This document shows, in pieces, positions 11,520 to 12,565 of a DNA stretch of 12,565 nucleotides. The notes under the pieces were generated by a model. That model searched no databases and was not told the origin of the DNA. It saw only the letters and a program-made list of their open reading frames with translations. The number at the start of each line of letters is the position of its first letter. Position 1 is the stretch's first letter. Source of the stretch: Chloroflexota bacterium. GTDB lineage: Bacteria; Chloroflexota; Anaerolineae; Anaerolineales; Villigracilaceae. Made by a program: the position numbers and the translations under genes. The stretch is from positions 1 to 12,565 of the forward strand of contig JAIWOB010000116.1 of assembly GCA_020217065.1 (NCBI GenBank). The letters are read 5' to 3'.

Positions 11520-12565
11520 ATGACCATAAAATTAAAGCGTTTATTTCAAGCGGTTGCGCTCTTGGCTTTGCTGGTTTCTTTGACGCCTGCAAACGCCAGC
11601 GCCCAGGTAGGCTCTATTCCGCCAGCCGACATCTTTCAACTTCCCTGGACCCAAGGCGAAGCCTGGATATCTATGGACGGTTTCGATAACGGCACAAAGC
11701 GTCTGCCGACCAGCCCGCATAATTACAAACAAGGCGGCGCGGTAGACTTTACCCCCCATCGCAATGTTTATATCGGGATGGACACATCCAATTTCTGGGT
11801 GACTGCCGCCGCCGCTGGCGTCGTTTTCGAAACTTCCAGCTGCCACGTCAAGATTGACCACGGCAACGGCTGGACCACCGAATATTGGCATCTTGATAAG
11901 GTTCAGGTTCAAAAAGGCTCGCCGGTATACCGCAACCAGCGTCTTGGCATTATCGCCAACAGCGAGTTCCAAAAGGTCTGCACAGGCAACGAATACCCCG
12001 GACCTCATTTGCATTTTGTGATGCGCCCCAATATGAAGCAGACCCTCTTTGCCGGTTGGACCATCAACTACAATTCGCTAACCAATAAAACCTGGTTTAC
12101 CAAGGCGGGGCAGACCGTCAACTCTTACGAACCGATTTTGAACGTGCCGGATTTACAAATTGCCTGGCGCGATTGGATTGCCTGGGATACCGCTTATACC
12201 GGCTCCCTTGACGCATATCGTTATGAAAGATGGCCCCTGTGGTTGAGCGAAACAACCAACTTTACCATTACCACCAGTCCCATCACGAATGGATTGACTA
12301 CCGAAATTGTGTTGATGGATATTTCCGGAAGGGAAATCGAACGCTCTAACGGTACATTGACCAGCGTTCAGCCCGCCGGCACCTATTTTGTCCAGGTTCA
12401 ACCCCGCGCAGGAAACGGTTTTTATAACTTAATTGCCACGAAGGGCGAATTACCGCCTACGCCTACGCCCACCGACGACGGAACGCAGACGATGACGCCC
12501 ACTCCCGCCACCGGCACGCCCACTGACGACGGAACGCAGACGATGACGCCCACTCCCGCCACCGG
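11520..12565 (+). CDS. Exported M23-type peptidase with shared C-terminal domain and PT-rich repeat (partial)
   Basis: The ATG at 11520 follows AGGAGAG; the frame stays open to the window end (348 codons seen, no stop). A signal peptide covers about 1-28 (ANASAQ). The LytM/M23 domain (about 38-170) shows PHNYKQGGAVDF, with His67 and Asp76 as likely zinc ligands nine residues apart, as in beta-lytic type enzymes. It also has EYWHLD (His124) and GPHLHF (His163, His165). Such enzymes cut peptidoglycan cross-bridges or peptides outside the membrane. Residues about 213-308 (WRDWIAWDTAYTG, YRYERWPLWLSE, PAGTYFVQV) match the first domain of the dockerin protein. A Thr/Pro linker with identical 17-residue repeats begins near 312. 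Cys108 and Cys154 could form a disulfide. What follows the repeat is unknown. Confidence 0.88.
   Translation, partial: MTIKLKRLFQAVALLALLVSLTPANASAQVGSIPPADIFQLPWTQGEAWISMDGFDNGTKRLPTSPHNYKQGGAVDFTPHRNVYIGMDTSNFWVTAAAAGVVFETSSCHVKIDHGNGWTTEYWHLDKVQVQKGSPVYRNQRLGIIANSEFQKVCTGNEYPGPHLHFVMRPNMKQTLFAGWTINYNSLTNKTWFTKAGQTVNSYEPILNVPDLQIAWRDWIAWDTAYTGSLDAYRYERWPLWLSETTNFTITTSPITNGLTTEIVLMDISGREIERSNGTLTSVQPAGTYFVQVQPRAGNGFYNLIATKGELPPTPTPTDDGTQTMTPTPATGTPTDDGTQTMTPTPAT
12474..12565 (+). repeat. 51-bp in-frame tandem repeat (minisatellite) in the peptidase gene
   Basis: The unit starts at GACGACGGAACG (12474) and again at 12525. The second copy is cut by the window end after 41 bases, all identical to the first. 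Each unit encodes DDGTQTMTPTPATGTPT (17 residues), a flexible acidic Thr/Pro stalk. The array may continue beyond the window. Confidence 0.9.

Noticed and set aside
1..12565. CRISPR arrays, insertion sequences, transposase or phage genes
   Set aside because: No spaced direct repeats, terminal inverted repeats with a transposase, or phage structural genes were found on either strand. The only tandem repeat is the coding one at the right end.

Overview
The window looks like chromosomal DNA from a member of the Chloroflexota, probably class Anaerolineae. This is an inference. It rests on Thr/Pro-rich lipoproteins with PTPTP-type linkers, a Rex regulator, a CHASE2 adenylate cyclase, non-cellulosomal cohesin/dockerin proteins and moderately GC-rich DNA. 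No taxonomic search could be run.

Left part (1-4909). A murA 3' end is followed by a strong hairpin terminator. Next comes a minus-strand cluster that reads thioredoxin, then two paralogous lipoproteins. The thioredoxin gene is divergent from ftsY. ftsY is followed 2 nt later by prfB, which carries the classical +1 programmed frameshift (CTT TGA C), so its first 22 codons lie in a different frame from the rest. Tandem hairpins separate prfB from the convergent redox repressor gene rex.

Middle part (4988-8921). A tightly coupled minus-strand operon encodes a lipoprotein with two SH3b-like domains, a five-helix membrane protein and a CHASE2 class III adenylate cyclase. The first two genes share a TGATG overlap and the next pair is 1 nt apart. 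The layout suggests an envelope-sensing unit that feeds cAMP signalling. A tRNA-Arg(CCG) gene with its own promoter and terminator lies upstream of it.

Right part (9211-12565, running off the end). Three plus-strand genes encode exported proteins. The first is a secreted protein with a novel-looking domain, a cohesin, a carboxypeptidase-regulatory-like domain and a dockerin. The second is a membrane protein with an outside cohesin-like domain, one transmembrane helix and a cytoplasmic FHA domain. The third is an M23-type peptidase that carries the same novel-looking domain as the first protein, followed by a 51-bp in-frame repeat encoding a Thr/Pro/Asp linker. The set reads as a self-contained surface-assembly module: a dockerin/cohesin ligand, a cohesin receptor wired to a phosphothreonine-binding domain, and a cell-wall hydrolase-like enzyme. 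This is the most original content of the window.
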